Below, piece after piece: positions 8,245-18,107 of a stretch of DNA of 64,000 bases. This DNA comes from Stutzerimonas stutzeri (GTDB taxonomy: Bacteria; Pseudomonadota; Gammaproteobacteria; Pseudomonadales; Pseudomonadaceae): assembly GCF_002890895.1 (NCBI RefSeq), contig NZ_POUL01000007.1, positions 141,859 to 205,858 on the forward strand, read 5' to 3'. The notes under the pieces are model-generated. The model was not told where the DNA came from. It saw only the letters and a list, made by a program, of their open reading frames with translations, and made no database searches. The translations under genes and the position numbers were made by a program. How positions within the stretch are numbered: position 1 is the first letter of the stretch; each line of letters starts with the position of its first letter.

Positions 8245-9011
8245 ACGAAGCGCTGATCCGCCTGGACGATATTCATGTCCGCTTCGCCAACCAGGCGGTG
8301 CTCGAAGGCGCTCAGCTGCAGGTCCATCGTGGCGAGATCGTGACCCTGATCGGCCCTAACGGCGCCGGCAAGACCACCCTGGTGCGTGCGGTGCTCGGCC
8401 TGCTCAAACCGGACAGCGGCACGGTCTGGCGCAAACCCAAACTGCGCGTCGGCTACATGCCGCAGAAGCTGAACGTCGACCCGACCCTGCCGCTGTCGGT
8501 GCTGCGCTTCCTGCGCCTGGTGCCGGGTGTCGACCGCGCCGCGGCCCTGGCGGCACTCAAGGAAGTGGGCGCCGAGCACGTTATCGACAGTCCGCTGCAG
8601 TCGGTTTCCGGCGGCGAGATGCAACGGGTGCTGCTGGCCCGCGCCTTGTTGCGTGAGCCGGAGCTGCTGGTGCTGGACGAGCCGGTGCAAGGTGTCGATG
8701 TGGCCGGCCAGGCCGAGCTCTACCGACTGATCGGGCGGCTGCGCGAGCGCTACGGTTGCGGCGTACTGATGGTCTCCCATGACCTGCATCTGGTAATGAG
8801 CGCCACCGATCAGGTGGTCTGCCTGAATCGCCACGTCTGCTGCTCCGGTCACCCGGAACAGGTCAGCGCTGACCCGGCGTTCGTCGAACTGTTCGGCCAG
8901 GACGCGCGCAGCCTGGCCGTCTATCACCATCAGCACGACCACAGCCACGACCTGCACGGCAGCGTGGTTGCCGCCAAACCCCATATTCACGGCCCGAACT
9001 GCAAGCACTGA
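8241..9011 (+). CDS. znuC: Zinc ABC transporter ATPase ZnuC
   Basis: This cytoplasmic ATPase powers ZnuB. The 256-residue protein shows Walker [10 protein letters not shown], signature VSGGEMQR, Walker [11 protein letters not shown] and the switch histidine in VSHDLHLV. The last 30 or so residues are His-rich ([20 protein letters not shown]), which suggests intracellular zinc binding or sensing at the ATPase. It starts inside the zur stop (ATGA) and its own stop overlaps the znuB start, indicating translational coupling. Confidence 0.95.
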   Translation: MNEALIRLDDIHVRFANQAVLEGAQLQVHRGEIVTLIGPNGAGKTTLVRAVLGLLKPDSGTVWRKPKLRVGYMPQKLNVDPTLPLSVLRFLRLVPGVDRAAALAALKEVGAEHVIDSPLQSVSGGEMQRVLLARALLREPELLVLDEPVQGVDVAGQAELYRLIGRLRERYGCGVLMVSHDLHLVMSATDQVVCLNRHVCCSGHPEQVSADPAFVELFGQDARSLAVYHHQHDHSHDLHGSVVAAKPHIHGPNCKH

Positions 9012-9796
9012 TGCCTGACTTTCTTCTCAACGCACTGCTCGCCGGCCTCGCGCTGGCGCTGGTCGCCGGCCCGCTTGGCTCGTTCGTGGTCTGGCGGCGC
9101 ATGGCCTATTTCGGTGACACCCTGTCGCATTCCGCGCTGCTTGGCGTAGCGCTGGGCTTGATGCTGGAGGTCAACCTGACCCTGGCGGTCATCGTCTGCT
9201 GCGTGCTGCTGGCGGTGCTGCTGGTGACCCTGCAACAGCGCCAGCCACTGGCCTCCGACACGCTGCTGGGCATCCTCGCCCATAGCACGCTGTCGCTCGG
9301 ACTGGTGTCGCTGAGCTTTATGCAGGATGTTCGCATCGACCTGATGGGCTATCTGTTCGGCGATCTGCTGGCGGTCAGCCCCACCGACCTGGCCTGGATT
9401 GTCGGCGGCAGCGCGCTGGTGCTGCTGGCGCTCATCCCGCTGTGGCGGCCCCTGCTGGCGGTGACGGTGCACGAGGAGCTGGCCAAGGTCGAAGGCCTGC
9501 CGGTGGCGGCGATCCGCCTGGCCCTGATGCTGTTGATTGCGATGGTGATTGCCGTGGCGATGAAGATTGTCGGGGTGCTGCTGATCACTTCGCTGCTGAT
9601 CATCCCGGCCGCGGCGGCTCAGCGCCATGCCCGCACGCCGGAACAGATGGCCCTGGGTGCCAGCCTGATCGGGCTGCTCGCCGTGTGCATGGGCTTGTCA
9701 TTGTCCTGGTACGAGGACACCCCCGCCGGCCCATCCATCGTGGTGTCGGCCGCAGCGCTGTTCCTGCTCAGCTTTGCCTGGCGGCGCAGGACCTGA
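9011..9796 (+). CDS. znuB: Zinc ABC transporter permease ZnuB
   Basis: This inner-membrane permease of the zinc importer is in the ABC-3 family. Its 261 residues form about eight hydrophobic helices, beginning FLLNALLAGLALALVAGPLG and including the conserved GDTLSHSALLGVALG segment after the first helix. ATG 9011 coincides with the last base of znuC, as expected for a coupled znuCB pair. The short C-terminal tail is cytoplasmic and basic (AWRRRT). Confidence 0.94.
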   Translation: MPDFLLNALLAGLALALVAGPLGSFVVWRRMAYFGDTLSHSALLGVALGLMLEVNLTLAVIVCCVLLAVLLVTLQQRQPLASDTLLGILAHSTLSLGLVSLSFMQDVRIDLMGYLFGDLLAVSPTDLAWIVGGSALVLLALIPLWRPLLAVTVHEELAKVEGLPVAAIRLALMLLIAMVIAVAMKIVGVLLITSLLIIPAAAAQRHARTPEQMALGASLIGLLAVCMGLSLSWYEDTPAGPSIVVSAAALFLLSFAWRRRT

Positions 9797-9800
9797 TTGG

Positions 9801-10292
9801 ATGACGCCTCTGAAATACCTGAGCGGCTACCCCGAGTCGCTGCAGCAACAGATCCGCCAGCTGATCGCCGAAGGACGCTTGGGTGACTACCTCGAGCGTC
9901 GCTACCCGCAACGCCACCAGGTACAAAGCGACAAGGCGCTGTACGGCTATGTGCAGCAGCTGCGCCAGAACCATCTGAAAAGCGCGCCGAACATCGACAA
10001 GGTGCTCTACGACAATCGCCTCGACCTGACCCACCGCGCCCTCGGTCTGCACACCGCGGTGTCGCGGGTGCAAGGCGGCAAGCTCAAGGCCAAAAAGGAA
10101 ATCCGCGTCGCCGCGCTGTTCAAGGAAGCGGCACCGGAATTCCTCCAGATGATCGTCGTGCACGAGCTGGCGCACCTGCGCGAGAGTGATCACAACCGCG
10201 CCTTCTACAAACTCTGCGAGCACATGATGCCGGGTTACGCGCAGACCGAGTTCGACCTGCGTTGCTACCTGCACTGGCGTGAGCTGAGCTGA
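9801..10292 (+). CDS. YgjP-like zinc metallopeptidase domain protein
   Basis: This 163-residue protein carries the zincin motif HELAH (LQMIVVHELAHLRESDHNRAFY) with a downstream His in SDHNRAFYKLCE. That pattern matches the YgjP/DUF45 metallopeptidase family, a relative of SprT. There is no signal peptide, so it is probably cytoplasmic. The start is ATG 9801, four bases after the znuB stop; an earlier frame opening lies inside znuB and has no family match. The location suggests read-through from the zinc operon, which would suit a zinc enzyme, but substrate and role are unknown. Confidence 0.8.
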   Translation: MTPLKYLSGYPESLQQQIRQLIAEGRLGDYLERRYPQRHQVQSDKALYGYVQQLRQNHLKSAPNIDKVLYDNRLDLTHRALGLHTAVSRVQGGKLKAKKEIRVAALFKEAAPEFLQMIVVHELAHLRESDHNRAFYKLCEHMMPGYAQTEFDLRCYLHWRELS

Positions 10293-10326
10293 CAGCACGG
10301 CCGACACCCATCGTCCAGACGCAAAA

Positions 10327-10361
10327 AAGGCGGCCCGGGATCAACCGAGCCGCCTTGTTTT
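10327..10361. terminator. Bidirectional rho-independent terminator
   Basis: AAGGCGGC (10327-10334) pairs with GCCGCCTT (10349-10356), with an inner CGG/CCG extension. It is followed on the plus strand by GTTTT and on the minus strand by a run of six T. It separates the convergent metallopeptidase and catalase genes. Confidence 0.85.
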
Positions 10362-10374
10362 CACGCTATTGCGA

Positions 10375-12519
10375 TCAGGCTGGCACTTGCTCCGCAGCCG
10401 CCTCGCGCGCCCAGACACGGTGCTGCGAGAGCGCCTGAGCAAAGGCCGAGAACACCGTCGCGACATCGCCGGAGTCACCGGTGACCAGACCGGCATCTTC
10501 CGGCAGATTCAGCGCCGTGAGCAGCTGCCGCGCCTCGCCCAGTACGGCAATTGGCTTGAGGTGCTTGTAGGCTTCGAGCAGGTAATGCTTGGCCACGCCG
10601 TTCTTGGCCATGGCCTGCACGCTCTGCGCGCCACCCGGCACGAACACCGCGTCGAAGGCAATCGAAGGCATGCCGTCCATCGCCGCGTCAGGCGTGAGCA
10701 TCTTGCCATCGGCCGCCTTGACCGGTGCCGGTGACGGACCGATCAACTTGGCCATTGCGCCTTCGTCAGCCAGCTTCTGCTTGAACGCCTCGATGGCATC
10801 ACCGTCGACGCCATTGGCAATGAGGATCGCCACCTTGCGCGACTTGATGTTGCCGGACAGGTGATTCATCAGGCTCAGCGCGGGCGAACTGGCCGGTGTC
10901 GGCTGCTTCAGGGACATTGTCGGTGCCGTCGGCGGCGTTACGCCGATGTTCTCGGCCACCCGGCGCGCCAGTTCCAGGTCGATATTGGCGAGGATCTCGT
11001 TGACCTGACGCTCACGGATGAAGACGCGCTCAACCTTGCCCAGTTCGAAGCTGTAGGCACCGATGATGTGCTCCTTCTCTGGCGCGCTCATGCTGTTCCA
11101 GAACAGCGTGGCCTGGGAGAAGTGATCACCGAACGATGGGCTGCGCGCCCGTACCTTGTGACCTTCCATGCGCTCTGGATAGCTCTCGAAGCCGCCACCG
11201 CTGGCAGCTGGCGGGGTTTCTTTCGGCCAGCCGCTGTCGACCGAGTTGGGCTCGTAGTTGGCGCGGCCCTTGTTGATCGTCTGACGGTGGAAGGCATCAC
11301 GCTGGTTGTTGTGCACCGGTGCAATGGAGCGGTTGATCGGAATCTCGTGGAAGTTCGGCCCGCCCAGGCGCAGCAGCTGAGTATCGGTGTAAGAGAACAG
11401 CCGGCCCTGCAGCAACGGATCGTTGCTGAAATCGATGCCCGGGACGATATGGCCGATATGGAAGGCGGCCTGCTCGGTCTCGGCAAAGAAGTTGTCGGGG
11501 TTGCGGTTGAGGGTCATCTTGCCGAGCTTCTGCACCGGCACCAACTCTTCGGGGATGATCTTGGTCGGGTCGAGCAGGTCGAAGTCGAACTTGTGCTCAT
11601 CGGCCTCTTCAACCACCTGCACGCCCAGTTCCCACTCGAAGTAGTCGCCCATTTCGATGGACTCCCACATGTCACGGCGGTTGAAGTCCGGGTCCTTGCC
11701 GGCCAGCTTCAGCGTCTCATCCCAGACCAGCGAGAAGGCACCGGCGACGGGCTTCCAGTGGAATTTGACGAAGCGGCTGGTGCCCTCGGCATTGACCAGG
11801 CGGAAGGTGTGCACGCCGAAGCCTTCCATGGCGCGCAGGCTGCGCGGGATGCCGCGGTCGGACATGGCCCAGATGACCATGTGCGCCGACTCCGGCGTCA
11901 GCGAGACGAAATCCCAGAAGCTGTCATGCGCCGACTGCCCCTGTGGGATTTCGTTGTGCGGCTCGGGCTTCACCGCGTGGACAAAGTCGGGAAACTTGAT
12001 GGCGTCCTGAATAAAGAACACCGGCATGTTGTTGCCAACCAGGTCGAAAATGCCTTCGTCGGTGTAGAACTTGGTGGCGAAACCGCGCACATCGCGCACG
12101 GTATCAGCCGAGCCGCGAGAGCCCTGTACGGTGGAGAAACGCGTGAATACCGGCGTCTCCTTGCCCTTGCTCGCGAGAAAAGACGCCTTGGTCAGGGCGC
12201 TGTGGTCGTCGTAGCTGACGAACACGCCATGGGCAGCCGAACCACGGGCGTGCACGATGCGCTCGGGAATGCGCTCGTGGTCGAAGTGCGTGAGCTTCTC
12301 GCGCATGATGAAGTCTTCGAGCAGCGAGGGGCCGCGTTCACCGGCACTCAAAGTGTTCTGGTTATCAGCGATTTTCACGCCCTGGTTGGTGGTCAACGCT
12401 TCACCGGTGGCGTCGCTGCGTGCGCCCTCGAGCTGATCGAGCTTGGCGTTGTGGTTCTTGCGGTCGACGGTGTCGGTACCGGCAACTTCGCTGTGTTTTG
12501 GATCTTTGTTGTCCGTCAT
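10375..12519 (-). CDS. katE: Large-subunit monofunctional catalase (HPII/KatE type)
   Basis: This enzyme breaks down hydrogen peroxide. The 714-residue chain has the clade 2 layout: a catalase core followed by a C-terminal DJ-1/PfpI-like flavodoxin domain (from about [17 protein letters not shown] to the end). The distal heme histidine is in [12 protein letters not shown], the distal Asn in VGNNMPVFF, and the proximal heme Tyr in [18 protein letters not shown] choose ATG 12519 ([14 protein letters not shown]), preceded by a GAGG; an upstream in-frame ATG adds 23 unrelated residues. Such catalases are often stationary-phase genes, but I see no identifiable regulator site. It lies between two importer loci and is unrelated to them. 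Confidence 0.95.
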   Translation of the reverse strand: MTDNKDPKHSEVAGTDTVDRKNHNAKLDQLEGARSDATGEALTTNQGVKIADNQNTLSAGERGPSLLEDFIMREKLTHFDHERIPERIVHARGSAAHGVFVSYDDHSALTKASFLASKGKETPVFTRFSTVQGSRGSADTVRDVRGFATKFYTDEGIFDLVGNNMPVFFIQDAIKFPDFVHAVKPEPHNEIPQGQSAHDSFWDFVSLTPESAHMVIWAMSDRGIPRSLRAMEGFGVHTFRLVNAEGTSRFVKFHWKPVAGAFSLVWDETLKLAGKDPDFNRRDMWESIEMGDYFEWELGVQVVEEADEHKFDFDLLDPTKIIPEELVPVQKLGKMTLNRNPDNFFAETEQAAFHIGHIVPGIDFSNDPLLQGRLFSYTDTQLLRLGGPNFHEIPINRSIAPVHNNQRDAFHRQTINKGRANYEPNSVDSGWPKETPPAASGGGFESYPERMEGHKVRARSPSFGDHFSQATLFWNSMSAPEKEHIIGAYSFELGKVERVFIRERQVNEILANIDLELARRVAENIGVTPPTAPTMSLKQPTPASSPALSLMNHLSGNIKSRKVAILIANGVDGDAIEAFKQKLADEGAMAKLIGPSPAPVKAADGKMLTPDAAMDGMPSIAFDAVFVPGGAQSVQAMAKNGVAKHYLLEAYKHLKPIAVLGEARQLLTALNLPEDAGLVTGDSGDVATVFSAFAQALSQHRVWAREAAAEQVPA

Positions 12520-12778
12520 CTTGGGCCTCGGTTGAGCGTATGTGCCTAACCGCGAAGGGACCTGGCCGATCTGGGCCGGATGCATCAATTCACGGCATAC
12601 CGGTTAGTGACCCTATAAAGCCTCTCAAGGTTGCGCCTTACGTCGATTAGCTCCCGCTATCGCACCGATGGCCTACCTCAATCGCAGCAGTTCCCTACGC
12701 CCAGGTGCCGCAAACGCGTAGAATGCACGCCTTTCGCCACTACCCAGGCACATACGACCGCACCCACAAGGTTCGCCC

Positions 12779-13798
12779 GTGATCGAATTTCAGCAAGTCC
12801 ACAAAACCTATCGGGTGGCCGGCCGGGGCACCGCTCGTGAAGTGCCTGCGCTCAAGCCGACCGAACTGACCATCGGTGCTGGTGAAGTGTTCGGCCTGAT
12901 CGGCCACTCCGGCGCCGGCAAGAGCACCCTGCTGCGCCTGATCAACCGTCTGGAAGAGCCGTCTGGTGGGCGCATCCTGGTCAACGGAGAAGACGTCACC
13001 GCACTCGACGCCAATGGCCTACGCCGTTTCCGTCAGCGGGTCGGGATGATCTTCCAGCATTTCAATCTGCTGATGTCCAAGACCGTCGCCGACAACGTTG
13101 CCATGCCACTGCGGCTGGCCGGCAACCATTCCCGCAGCGAGATCGACAGCCGCGTAGCCGCCCTGCTCGAACGCGTCGGGCTGAAAGACCAGGCGCGCAA
13201 ATATCCGGCGCAGTTGTCGGGCGGGCAGAAGCAGCGCGTTGGTATTGCCCGCGCGCTGGCGACAGAACCGGACATCCTGCTCTGCGACGAAGCCACCAGT
13301 GCCCTCGATCCGCAGACCACCGCCTCGGTGCTTCAGTTGCTCGCCGAGATCAATGCCGAGCTGAAGCTGACCATCGTGTTGATCACCCACGAGATGGACG
13401 TGATTCGCCGCGTGTGCGACCGCGTCGCGGTGATGGACGGCGGCGCCATCGTCGAGCAGGGCCCGGTGACGGACGTATTCCTGCACCCGAAGCACCCCAC
13501 CACCCAACGCTTCGTGCTTGAAGACGAAGCGGTCGACGAAGGTGAGCAGCACGACGATTTCGCCCATGTGCCCGGCCGCATACTGCGCCTGACCTTTCAG
13601 GGTGATGCCACCTACAAACCGCTGCTCGGCACGGTCGCACGGGAAACCGGTGTGGATTTCAGCATCCTCTCGGGGCGCATCGACCGTATCAAGAACACGC
13701 CCTACGGCCAGCTGACCCTGGCCCTGGTGGGCGGCGACATGGCCGCGGCCCTGGCCCAGCTGGATGCCGCTGACGTTCACGTGGAGGTACTGCGCTGA
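12779..13798 (+). CDS. metN: Methionine ABC transporter ATP-binding protein MetN
   Basis: This is the ATPase of the D/L-methionine importer. The 339-residue protein has Walker [10 protein letters not shown], signature LSGGQKQR, Walker [14 protein letters not shown] and H-loop [11 protein letters not shown]-terminal ACT-like NIL domain (about residues 265-339, beginning [15 protein letters not shown]) binds methionine and gives feedback inhibition. The start is GTG 12779 behind an AAGG ribosome site. The stop overlaps the metI ATG. I see no SAM riboswitch in the roughly 190 bases upstream; a TAGAAT -10-like hexamer lies near 12718. Confidence 0.95.
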   Translation: MIEFQQVHKTYRVAGRGTAREVPALKPTELTIGAGEVFGLIGHSGAGKSTLLRLINRLEEPSGGRILVNGEDVTALDANGLRRFRQRVGMIFQHFNLLMSKTVADNVAMPLRLAGNHSRSEIDSRVAALLERVGLKDQARKYPAQLSGGQKQRVGIARALATEPDILLCDEATSALDPQTTASVLQLLAEINAELKLTIVLITHEMDVIRRVCDRVAVMDGGAIVEQGPVTDVFLHPKHPTTQRFVLEDEAVDEGEQHDDFAHVPGRILRLTFQGDATYKPLLGTVARETGVDFSILSGRIDRIKNTPYGQLTLALVGGDMAAALAQLDAADVHVEVLR

Positions 13799-14475
13799 TG
13801 GACGCCTTGTTCAGCTCTTTATTGGGGAATGTCGACTGGTACGAGATCTGGCTGGCGACCCTGGACACCTTGCTGATGCTCGGCGGATCGCTGCTGTTCA
13901 CCATCATCCTCGGCCTGCCGCTGGGCGTGCTGCTGTTTCTCACCGGCCCGCGCCAACTGTTCGAGAACGGCCCGCTGTACGGCTTTCTGTCCTTTGTGGT
14001 GAACGTGCTGCGCTCGTTGCCGTTCATCATTCTGCTGATCGTGATGATCCCCTTTACGGTGCTGGTTACCGGCACCTCGCTGGGGGTGGCCGGGGCGATC
14101 CCGCCGCTGGTGGTGGGCGCGGCGCCGTTCTTTGCGCGACTGGTGGAAACCGCGCTGCGCGAGGTCGATCGGGGCATCATCGAGGCCACCCAGGCCATGG
14201 GCGCCACCACCCGGCAGATCATCTTCAACGCCCTGTTGCCGGAGGCTCGTCCGGGCATCATTGCCGCCGTGACCGTCACCGCCATCACCCTGGTGTCCTA
14301 CACCGCCATGGCTGGCGTGGTAGGTGCGGGCGGGCTCGGCGATCTGGCTATCCGCTTCGGCTATCAACGTTTCCAGACCGACGTCATGGTGGTCACCGTG
14401 GTACTGCTGCTGGTCCTGGTTCAGGTACTGCAGAGCGTCGGCGACAAGTTGGTAACGCATTTTTCAAGAAAATAA
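13798..14475 (+). CDS. metI: Methionine ABC transporter permease MetI
   Basis: This inner-membrane permease has 225 residues in about five to six helices. The binding-protein-dependent transport signature faces MetN (EATQAMGATTRQIIFNALLP, containing the conserved EAA-type loop). Its ATG overlaps the metN stop (TGATG), so translation is coupled, and metQ follows 43 bases later. Length and motifs are normal for MetI. Confidence 0.95.
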   Translation: MDALFSSLLGNVDWYEIWLATLDTLLMLGGSLLFTIILGLPLGVLLFLTGPRQLFENGPLYGFLSFVVNVLRSLPFIILLIVMIPFTVLVTGTSLGVAGAIPPLVVGAAPFFARLVETALREVDRGIIEATQAMGATTRQIIFNALLPEARPGIIAAVTVTAITLVSYTAMAGVVGAGGLGDLAIRFGYQRFQTDVMVVTVVLLLVLVQVLQSVGDKLVTHFSRK

Positions 14476-14518
14476 CTGCCTAACCGGCACCGATACTGGA
14501 ACCCACAAGGAACCCTCC

Positions 14519-15292
14519 ATGAAAAAACTGCTTGCTGCCTTTGCCGCTGTCGCGGCCTTCTCCGCCCAAGCCGCCGACGAACTGAACGTCGCCGCTACGG
14601 CCGTTCCACACGCGGAAATCCTCGAATTCGTCAAACCTCAGCTGACCGAACAGGGCGTAGACCTGAACGTGAAAGTCTTCACCGACTACGTGCAGCCGAA
14701 CATCCAGGTGTCCGAGAAGCGCCTGGACGCCAACTTCTTCCAGCACCAGCCGTACCTGGATGAGTTCAACAAGGGCAAGGGCACCGAACTGGTCAGTGTG
14801 GCTGGCGTACACATCGAGCCCCTCGGCGCTTACTCGAGCAAGCACAAGTCGCTGGACGAGCTGCCCAAAGGCGCGACCGTCGTGATCCCCAACGACGCCA
14901 CCAACGGCGGCCGTGCGCTGCTGCTGCTGCAGAAGGCCGGCGTGATCACGCTGAAGGACGGCGCCGGGATCACTGCCACGCCAAAGGACATTGCCGAGAA
15001 CCCGAAGAACATCAAGATTCGTGAGCTGGAAGCCGCGACTCTTCCGCGCGTGCTGACCCAGGTCGACCTGGCGCTGATCAACACCAACTACGCCCTCGAA
15101 GCCAAGCTCAACCCCACCGAAGACGCCCTGTTCATCGAAGGCAACGACTCGCCGTACGTAAACATCCTGGTGGCCCGCCCGGACAACAAGGACAGCGCCG
15201 CCATGCAGAAGCTGATCGAAGCGCTGCACAGCGAAGAGGTGAAGCAGTTCATCAATGAGAAGTACAAGGGCGCCGTCGTACCGGCGTTCTAA
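14519..15292 (+). CDS. metQ: Methionine-binding periplasmic protein MetQ
   Basis: This substrate-binding protein of MetNI has 257 residues and belongs to the NlpA/MetQ family (VPHAEILEFVKPQL, VFTDYVQPNIQVSEKRLDAN, FFQHQPYLDEFNKGKG). The signal peptide is a plain Sec type ending AFSAQAADE and has no lipobox cysteine, so the product should be soluble in the periplasm, unlike the lipoprotein MetQ of E. coli. It ends the metNIQ operon and is followed by a strong terminator. Confidence 0.94.
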   Translation: MKKLLAAFAAVAAFSAQAADELNVAATAVPHAEILEFVKPQLTEQGVDLNVKVFTDYVQPNIQVSEKRLDANFFQHQPYLDEFNKGKGTELVSVAGVHIEPLGAYSSKHKSLDELPKGATVVIPNDATNGGRALLLLQKAGVITLKDGAGITATPKDIAENPKNIKIRELEAATLPRVLTQVDLALINTNYALEAKLNPTEDALFIEGNDSPYVNILVARPDNKDSAAMQKLIEALHSEEVKQFINEKYKGAVVPAF

Positions 15293-15342
15293 GCGCGACG
15301 GAAGAAGAGCGGCGTACAGCGTCGCCCCGTTGCACTTGTGAC

Positions 15343-15374
15343 AGGCCCGCCACGTGCGGGCCTTGTTGTTTCTG
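15343..15374 (+). terminator. Rho-independent terminator of metNIQ
   Basis: AGGCCCGC (15343-15350), loop CACGT, then GCGGGCCT (15356-15363) followed by TGTTGTTTCT. The minus strand has no T-tract, so it serves metQ only. Confidence 0.8.
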
Positions 15375-15425
15375 TTAGCAGCACATTGGGGCAACGCTTA
15401 GCCGCAGCTGAGCCGCGGTGGATGG

Positions 15426-16058
15426 TTACTCCAGCGCCAGCACTGCCGGCAGCTGCTCGGCCAACTTTTCGGTACGCAGCGGCGCGCGGACGAAGCCGCG
15501 CAGGCGGCCGTCGGGGCCGATCAGGGCGAGGTTGCCTCCGTGGTCGACCGTGTAATTGTCCTTCGAAGTATCAGCCGGAATGAAGGGTACGCCGGCAGCG
15601 TTGGCCAAGGTCTGAATGTCGTCCAGCGAGCCGGTCAGGCCGATGAACTCGGCTCCGAAATACTCCAGGTACTTTTTCAATTGCGCGGGCGTATCACGCT
15701 CGGGATCGACGCTGACCAGAATCGGTTGCATCCGCTGTCGTGCCGCTTCCGGTAGCTGGCCGCGCAGCTGACGCAGTTCAGCCAGGGTGGCCGGGCAGAT
15801 ATCCGGGCAGAAGGTGTAGCCGAAGAACAGTAGATTCCAGCGTCCTTCAAGGCTCTTCATCGACACGGGCTCGCCGTTCTGATTGGTCAGCGTCAGGTCA
15901 GGCACGTCGCGGCCCTGGGGCAGCATGACGATACCGGCATCGAGCAGGTCGGCGGTGTCGAGCTGCTGCTCGGTGTTGAGCGCCTTGTAAACCGTCAGGC
16001 CGATGACCAGCGCAACCAACGCCACGAGAATGAATACGGTTTTCTGGATGCGTGTCAT
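15426..16058 (-). CDS. SCO1/SenC family copper chaperone for cytochrome c oxidase
   Basis: Sco proteins deliver copper to, or reduce, the CuA site of oxidase subunit II. The 210-residue protein has one N-terminal membrane anchor (VFILVALVALVIGLTVY) and a periplasmic thioredoxin fold. The copper ligands are intact: C84 and C88 in FGYTFCPDICPATLAEL and H173 in YTVDHGGNLALIGPDG. It is the last gene of the minus-strand heme A/assembly run (SURF1, Sco-like protein, ctaA, ctaB, sco), with a good ribosome site (AAGGACC). Its position 3' of ctaB is the same as in other pseudomonads. Confidence 0.93.
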   Translation of the reverse strand: MTRIQKTVFILVALVALVIGLTVYKALNTEQQLDTADLLDAGIVMLPQGRDVPDLTLTNQNGEPVSMKSLEGRWNLLFFGYTFCPDICPATLAELRQLRGQLPEAARQRMQPILVSVDPERDTPAQLKKYLEYFGAEFIGLTGSLDDIQTLANAAGVPFIPADTSKDNYTVDHGGNLALIGPDGRLRGFVRAPLRTEKLAEQLPAVLALE

Positions 16059-16078
16059 GTAGGTCCTTGTCGGCCGGC

Positions 16079-16978
16079 TTAAAAGGTCAGCGGCAAATAA
16101 TGATCAACCAGCAAGGCGATGAACAGCGCGAACAAGTACCAGATGCTGAATTTGAAGGTTTTGATGGCGGCATGAGGGCGGCTGTCGCGATAGAGCACGA
16201 CTGTCCAGAACAGGAAGCGTGCGCCCAGCAGCACGGCGGCAGCGAGGTACAGCGGGCCACTCATGTGGATGGCAAAGGGCATGACGCTGACCGCCAGCAA
16301 CATCGCGGTATAGAGCAGGATATGCACCTTGGTGTAGTGCTCGCCGTGGGTCACCGGCAGCATCGGCACGTTGACCTTGGCGTACTCATCCTTGCGGTGG
16401 ATCGCCAGAGCCCAGAAGTGCGGCGGGGTCCAGGCGAAGATGATCAGCACCAGCAACAGCGGTTCGGCCGTCACCTGACCAGTCACCGCGACCCAGCCCA
16501 GCAGCGGCGGCGCAGCGCCGGCCAACCCGCCAATAACGATGTTTTGCGGCGTGGCGCGCTTGAGAAAGCCGGTATAGATCACCGCATAACCGATCAGCGA
16601 GGCCAGCGTCAGCCAGGCTGCTAGCGCATTGGTAAAGGTCAGCAGCAGCGCCATCCCGGCAACACTGAGCACTAAGGCGAACAGCAACGCGGCGGCCGGC
16701 GCGACTCGGCCTTGTGCCAACGGCCGCTTATGGGTGCGCGCCATTTCCAGGTCGATGCGCCGGTCCACCACATGGTTGATTGCCGCCGCGCCACCGGCAC
16801 AGAGCGCGATGCCCAGGTTGCCGAATAACAGAACCGTCCACGGCACACCCGAGCGTGTCGCGAGAAACATGCCCACCAATGAAGTGATGAGCATCAGGAC
16901 CACCACCCTGGGCTTTGTCAGCTCGAGGTAGTCGCGCCAGATGGCCTGGGCGCCGCGTTCGCTGATGAGAGTGGCCAT
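16079..16978 (-). CDS. ctaB: Protoheme IX farnesyltransferase (heme O synthase)
   Basis: This integral membrane UbiA-family prenyltransferase converts heme B to heme O, the precursor of heme A. The 299-residue protein has the family Asp-rich motif NHVVDRRIDLEMARTHKRP and a second loop near HFWALAIHRKDEYAKVNVP, within about nine hydrophobic helices. It starts at ATG 16978 behind AAGGAG, ten bases after ctaA stops. Together with CtaA it supplies heme A for the CoxA subunit encoded a few kilobases away. An alternative symbol is cyoE, but the neighbours point to the aa3-type oxidase. Confidence 0.95.
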   Translation of the reverse strand: MATLISERGAQAIWRDYLELTKPRVVVLMLITSLVGMFLATRSGVPWTVLLFGNLGIALCAGGAAAINHVVDRRIDLEMARTHKRPLAQGRVAPAAALLFALVLSVAGMALLLTFTNALAAWLTLASLIGYAVIYTGFLKRATPQNIVIGGLAGAAPPLLGWVAVTGQVTAEPLLLVLIIFAWTPPHFWALAIHRKDEYAKVNVPMLPVTHGEHYTKVHILLYTAMLLAVSVMPFAIHMSGPLYLAAAVLLGARFLFWTVVLYRDSRPHAAIKTFKFSIWYLFALFIALLVDHYLPLTF

Positions 16979-16988
16979 GGGATTCTCC

Positions 16989-18050
16989 TTATGCGCGAGG
17001 CAGGTCGAGCCTGCTCGTCGTGTTCGAATTCAGATGTGGCTGATGAGCCGCTGCGGTGGCAACCGTCGGGTGTAGACGCAGGCGATGGTTGATCAGCACG
17101 GTGACCAGCAGCAGCAGCGCACCGCCGCCGTTGTGAGCGACTGCAACCGCCAGCGGGAGATTGAGCAGCACGTTGCTGATGCCCAGCCCGATCTGCAGGG
17201 CCAGCGCGGCGACAAGCAGCGCGGCCAGCAGCGACAGGCCGTTGCGCCAGAGCTGCCAGGCCAGCACCAGCAGAATCAGCGTCACCGTGAGCGCGCCCAG
17301 CCGATGAGTCAGGTGAATGGCAGTACGCGCTTCGCCATAGAGCATGCCGCCGAGGTAGTTGGGGCCGATGTCGTGATGGGTCAGGTTGAAGGCGTTGGCG
17401 AAATCCATCTGCGGCCACCACTGGCCGTGGCAGGTCGGAAAATCGGTGCAGGCCACCGCCGCGTAATTGCTGCTGACCCAGCCGCCCAGCGCCACCTGGA
17501 CGATCACTGCGAGCATGCCGATCAGCGCGAACGTTCTGAGCTTGCCCGGCACGCTCGGAATCAACGGCCGCCGACCGGACAGGCGCAGCGTCAGCAGGAA
17601 CAGGAGACTCAAGGTGGTGAAGCCACCCAGCAGATGCGCCGTGACCACCTGCGGCCAGAGTTGCAGGGTCACCGTCCACATGCCGAATGCCGCCTGGGCG
17701 ATGACGACCGCGAGCAGCAGCAAGGGAAGTTTGAGCGGCTGTCCCGGCTCGTTGCGTCGGCGAAGCGCCTGCACCGCAAGCCCGAGAATGACCAGCCCCA
17801 GCGCACCGGCGAAGTAGCGATGCACCATTTCGTTCCAGCCCTTGTGCACCTCCAGCGGCGCATCGGGGAAGCGCATCGCCGCGAGGCTCTGCTTGTCCTC
17901 GCTCATGGGTACGCTAAGAAAGCCGTAGCAGCCGGGCCAGTCCGGGCAACCGAGGCCGGCATGAGTCAGCCGTGTATAGGCGCCGAGCAACACCACCACG
18001 ACAGCCAATAGCGTGGCGACAAAGGCGAGGCGGTAGCCGGGTTTTGCCAT
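16989..18050 (-). CDS. ctaA: Heme A synthase (COX15/CtaA family)
   Basis: CtaA oxidises the C8 methyl of heme O to make heme A. The 353-residue membrane protein has about eight helices. Conserved motifs include AYTRLTHAGLGCPDWPGCYG near the N-terminus (AGLGCPDWPxC signature) and heme-ligand histidines in EMVHRYFAG, AHLLGGF, HLTHRLGA and AVAHNGGG. ATG 18050 has a strong AAGGAG. ctaB follows by ten bases. Confidence 0.95.
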   Translation of the reverse strand: MAKPGYRLAFVATLLAVVVVLLGAYTRLTHAGLGCPDWPGCYGFLSVPMSEDKQSLAAMRFPDAPLEVHKGWNEMVHRYFAGALGLVILGLAVQALRRRNEPGQPLKLPLLLLAVVIAQAAFGMWTVTLQLWPQVVTAHLLGGFTTLSLLFLLTLRLSGRRPLIPSVPGKLRTFALIGMLAVIVQVALGGWVSSNYAAVACTDFPTCHGQWWPQMDFANAFNLTHHDIGPNYLGGMLYGEARTAIHLTHRLGALTVTLILLVLAWQLWRNGLSLLAALLVAALALQIGLGISNVLLNLPLAVAVAHNGGGALLLLVTVLINHRLRLHPTVATAAAHQPHLNSNTTSRLDLPRA

Positions 18051-18107
18051 CTGCTTCTCCTTGAACGACCTCTTTGGGACTCCAGCGAGGCGGCTGAGTG
18101 CCTTGGA

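Noticed and set aside
10861..12549. Long plus-strand open frame (562 codons) across the catalase gene
   Set aside because: It is the antisense shadow of katE; no ribosome site and no recognisable domain.
12520..12778. SAM riboswitch before metN
   Set aside because: No SAM-I type leader or adjoining terminator is visible.
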